From positions 1 through 52,045 of the forward strand of contig JAQTHT010000011.1 in assembly GCA_029433265.1 (NCBI GenBank): a DNA stretch of 52,045 bases, in the 5' to 3' direction. The position numbers were made by a program, and so were the translations under genes. Within the stretch, counting starts at the first letter, position 1; the number at the start of each line of letters is the position of its first letter. Source of the stretch: Leuconostocaceae bacterium ESL0958 (GTDB taxonomy: Bacteria; Bacillota; Bacilli; Lactobacillales; Lactobacillaceae). Below, piece by piece: positions 52,033 through 52,045 of the stretch. The notes beneath the pieces are model-generated. The model was not told the DNA's origin and did not search any database. It saw only the letters and a list, made by a program, of their open reading frames with translations.

Positions 52033-52045
52033 AAAAAAGTTGTTG
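52033..52045 (+). promoter_or_regulatory. Possible second (P2) promoter cut by the window end
   Basis: The last bases, an A-run then GTTGTTG, look like the beginning of a GTTGTTGACA -35 region, as seen in tandem rRNA promoters of lactic acid bacteria. The decisive bases lie outside the window. Confidence 0.3.

Noticed and set aside
1-52045. CRISPR arrays, insertion sequences, prophage genes, integrase sites
   Set aside because: No regularly spaced repeats, transposase-like proteins or phage modules were seen. The Amidase_5-like domain alone is not evidence of a prophage.

Overview
The window reads as chromosome of a heterofermentative lactic acid bacterium of the Leuconostocaceae (Leuconostoc/Weissella relatives). 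The best evidence is the glucose-6-phosphate dehydrogenase (5950-7407, minus) and the xylulose-5-phosphate/fructose-6-phosphate phosphoketolase (17383-19836). Both follow the Leuconostoc mesenteroides proteins, as I remember them, almost residue by residue. Base composition looks close to half G+C by eye, which is high for that family, so I do not name a genus. I see no insertion sequence, prophage or CRISPR array. Most of the window is core genome with short, well-punctuated transcription units.

Layout. 1-5.8 kb: ThrE-type exporter, rpiA and rbsK transcribed divergently, a small unknown gene, lepB, a coiled-coil DUF536-like protein and a YagU-like (DUF1440) membrane protein. 5.9-10.3 kb: zwf, an MFS transporter and an NhaC antiporter. 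10.3-15.8 kb: rpsF-ssb-rpsR, then gdpP-rplI-dnaB. 15.9-19.9 kb: ybaK and a GntR regulator transcribed divergently, then phosphoketolase with two terminators in tandem. 20-25.8 kb: HAD phosphatase, prs and walR-walK-htrA. 25.9-30.5 kb: deoxynucleoside kinase, nucleoside hydrolase, YumC-type ferredoxin/flavodoxin-NADP reductase, a secreted LysM plus peptidoglycan-hydrolase protein with a long Ser/Gln/Ala-rich linker, and tRNA-Lys(CTT). 30.6-38.4 kb: a VOC protein, an ABC-F ATPase and oppABCDF. 38.5-44.2 kb: prfC, a tetrahydrofolate riboswitch with folT, and a minus-strand operon of an AbrB-like/membrane fusion, an RlmD-type methyltransferase and a YczE-like protein. 44.3-46.9 kb: a small HTH regulator plus clpL behind two palindromes, a leader ORF and a hairpin. 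46.9-52 kb: dut-radA, gltX and cysS. The window ends just after a strong promoter that looks like the start of a stable-RNA (probably rRNA) operon.

How the genes fit. Nucleoside hydrolase, RbsK and RpiA turn nucleosides and ribose into pentose phosphates. Zwf brings glucose-6-phosphate into the same pool. Phosphoketolase splits xylulose-5-phosphate into glyceraldehyde-3-phosphate and acetyl phosphate, and Prs draws ribose-5-phosphate for PRPP. Opp and folT supply peptides and folate. WalRK, HtrA, GdpP and the secreted hydrolase serve the cell envelope.

Observations most worth following: (1) the HTH/leader ORF/ClpL unit; (2) several genes with an extended -10 box 6-9 bases before an ATG and no ribosome binding site, which suggests leaderless mRNAs; (3) a palindrome beside gntR and a 9-mer shared by the gntR and xpk promoters; (4) an OppA with no lipobox cysteine; (5) the THF riboswitch with a hairpin on the folT ribosome binding site; (6) the rRNA-like promoter directly after cysS.
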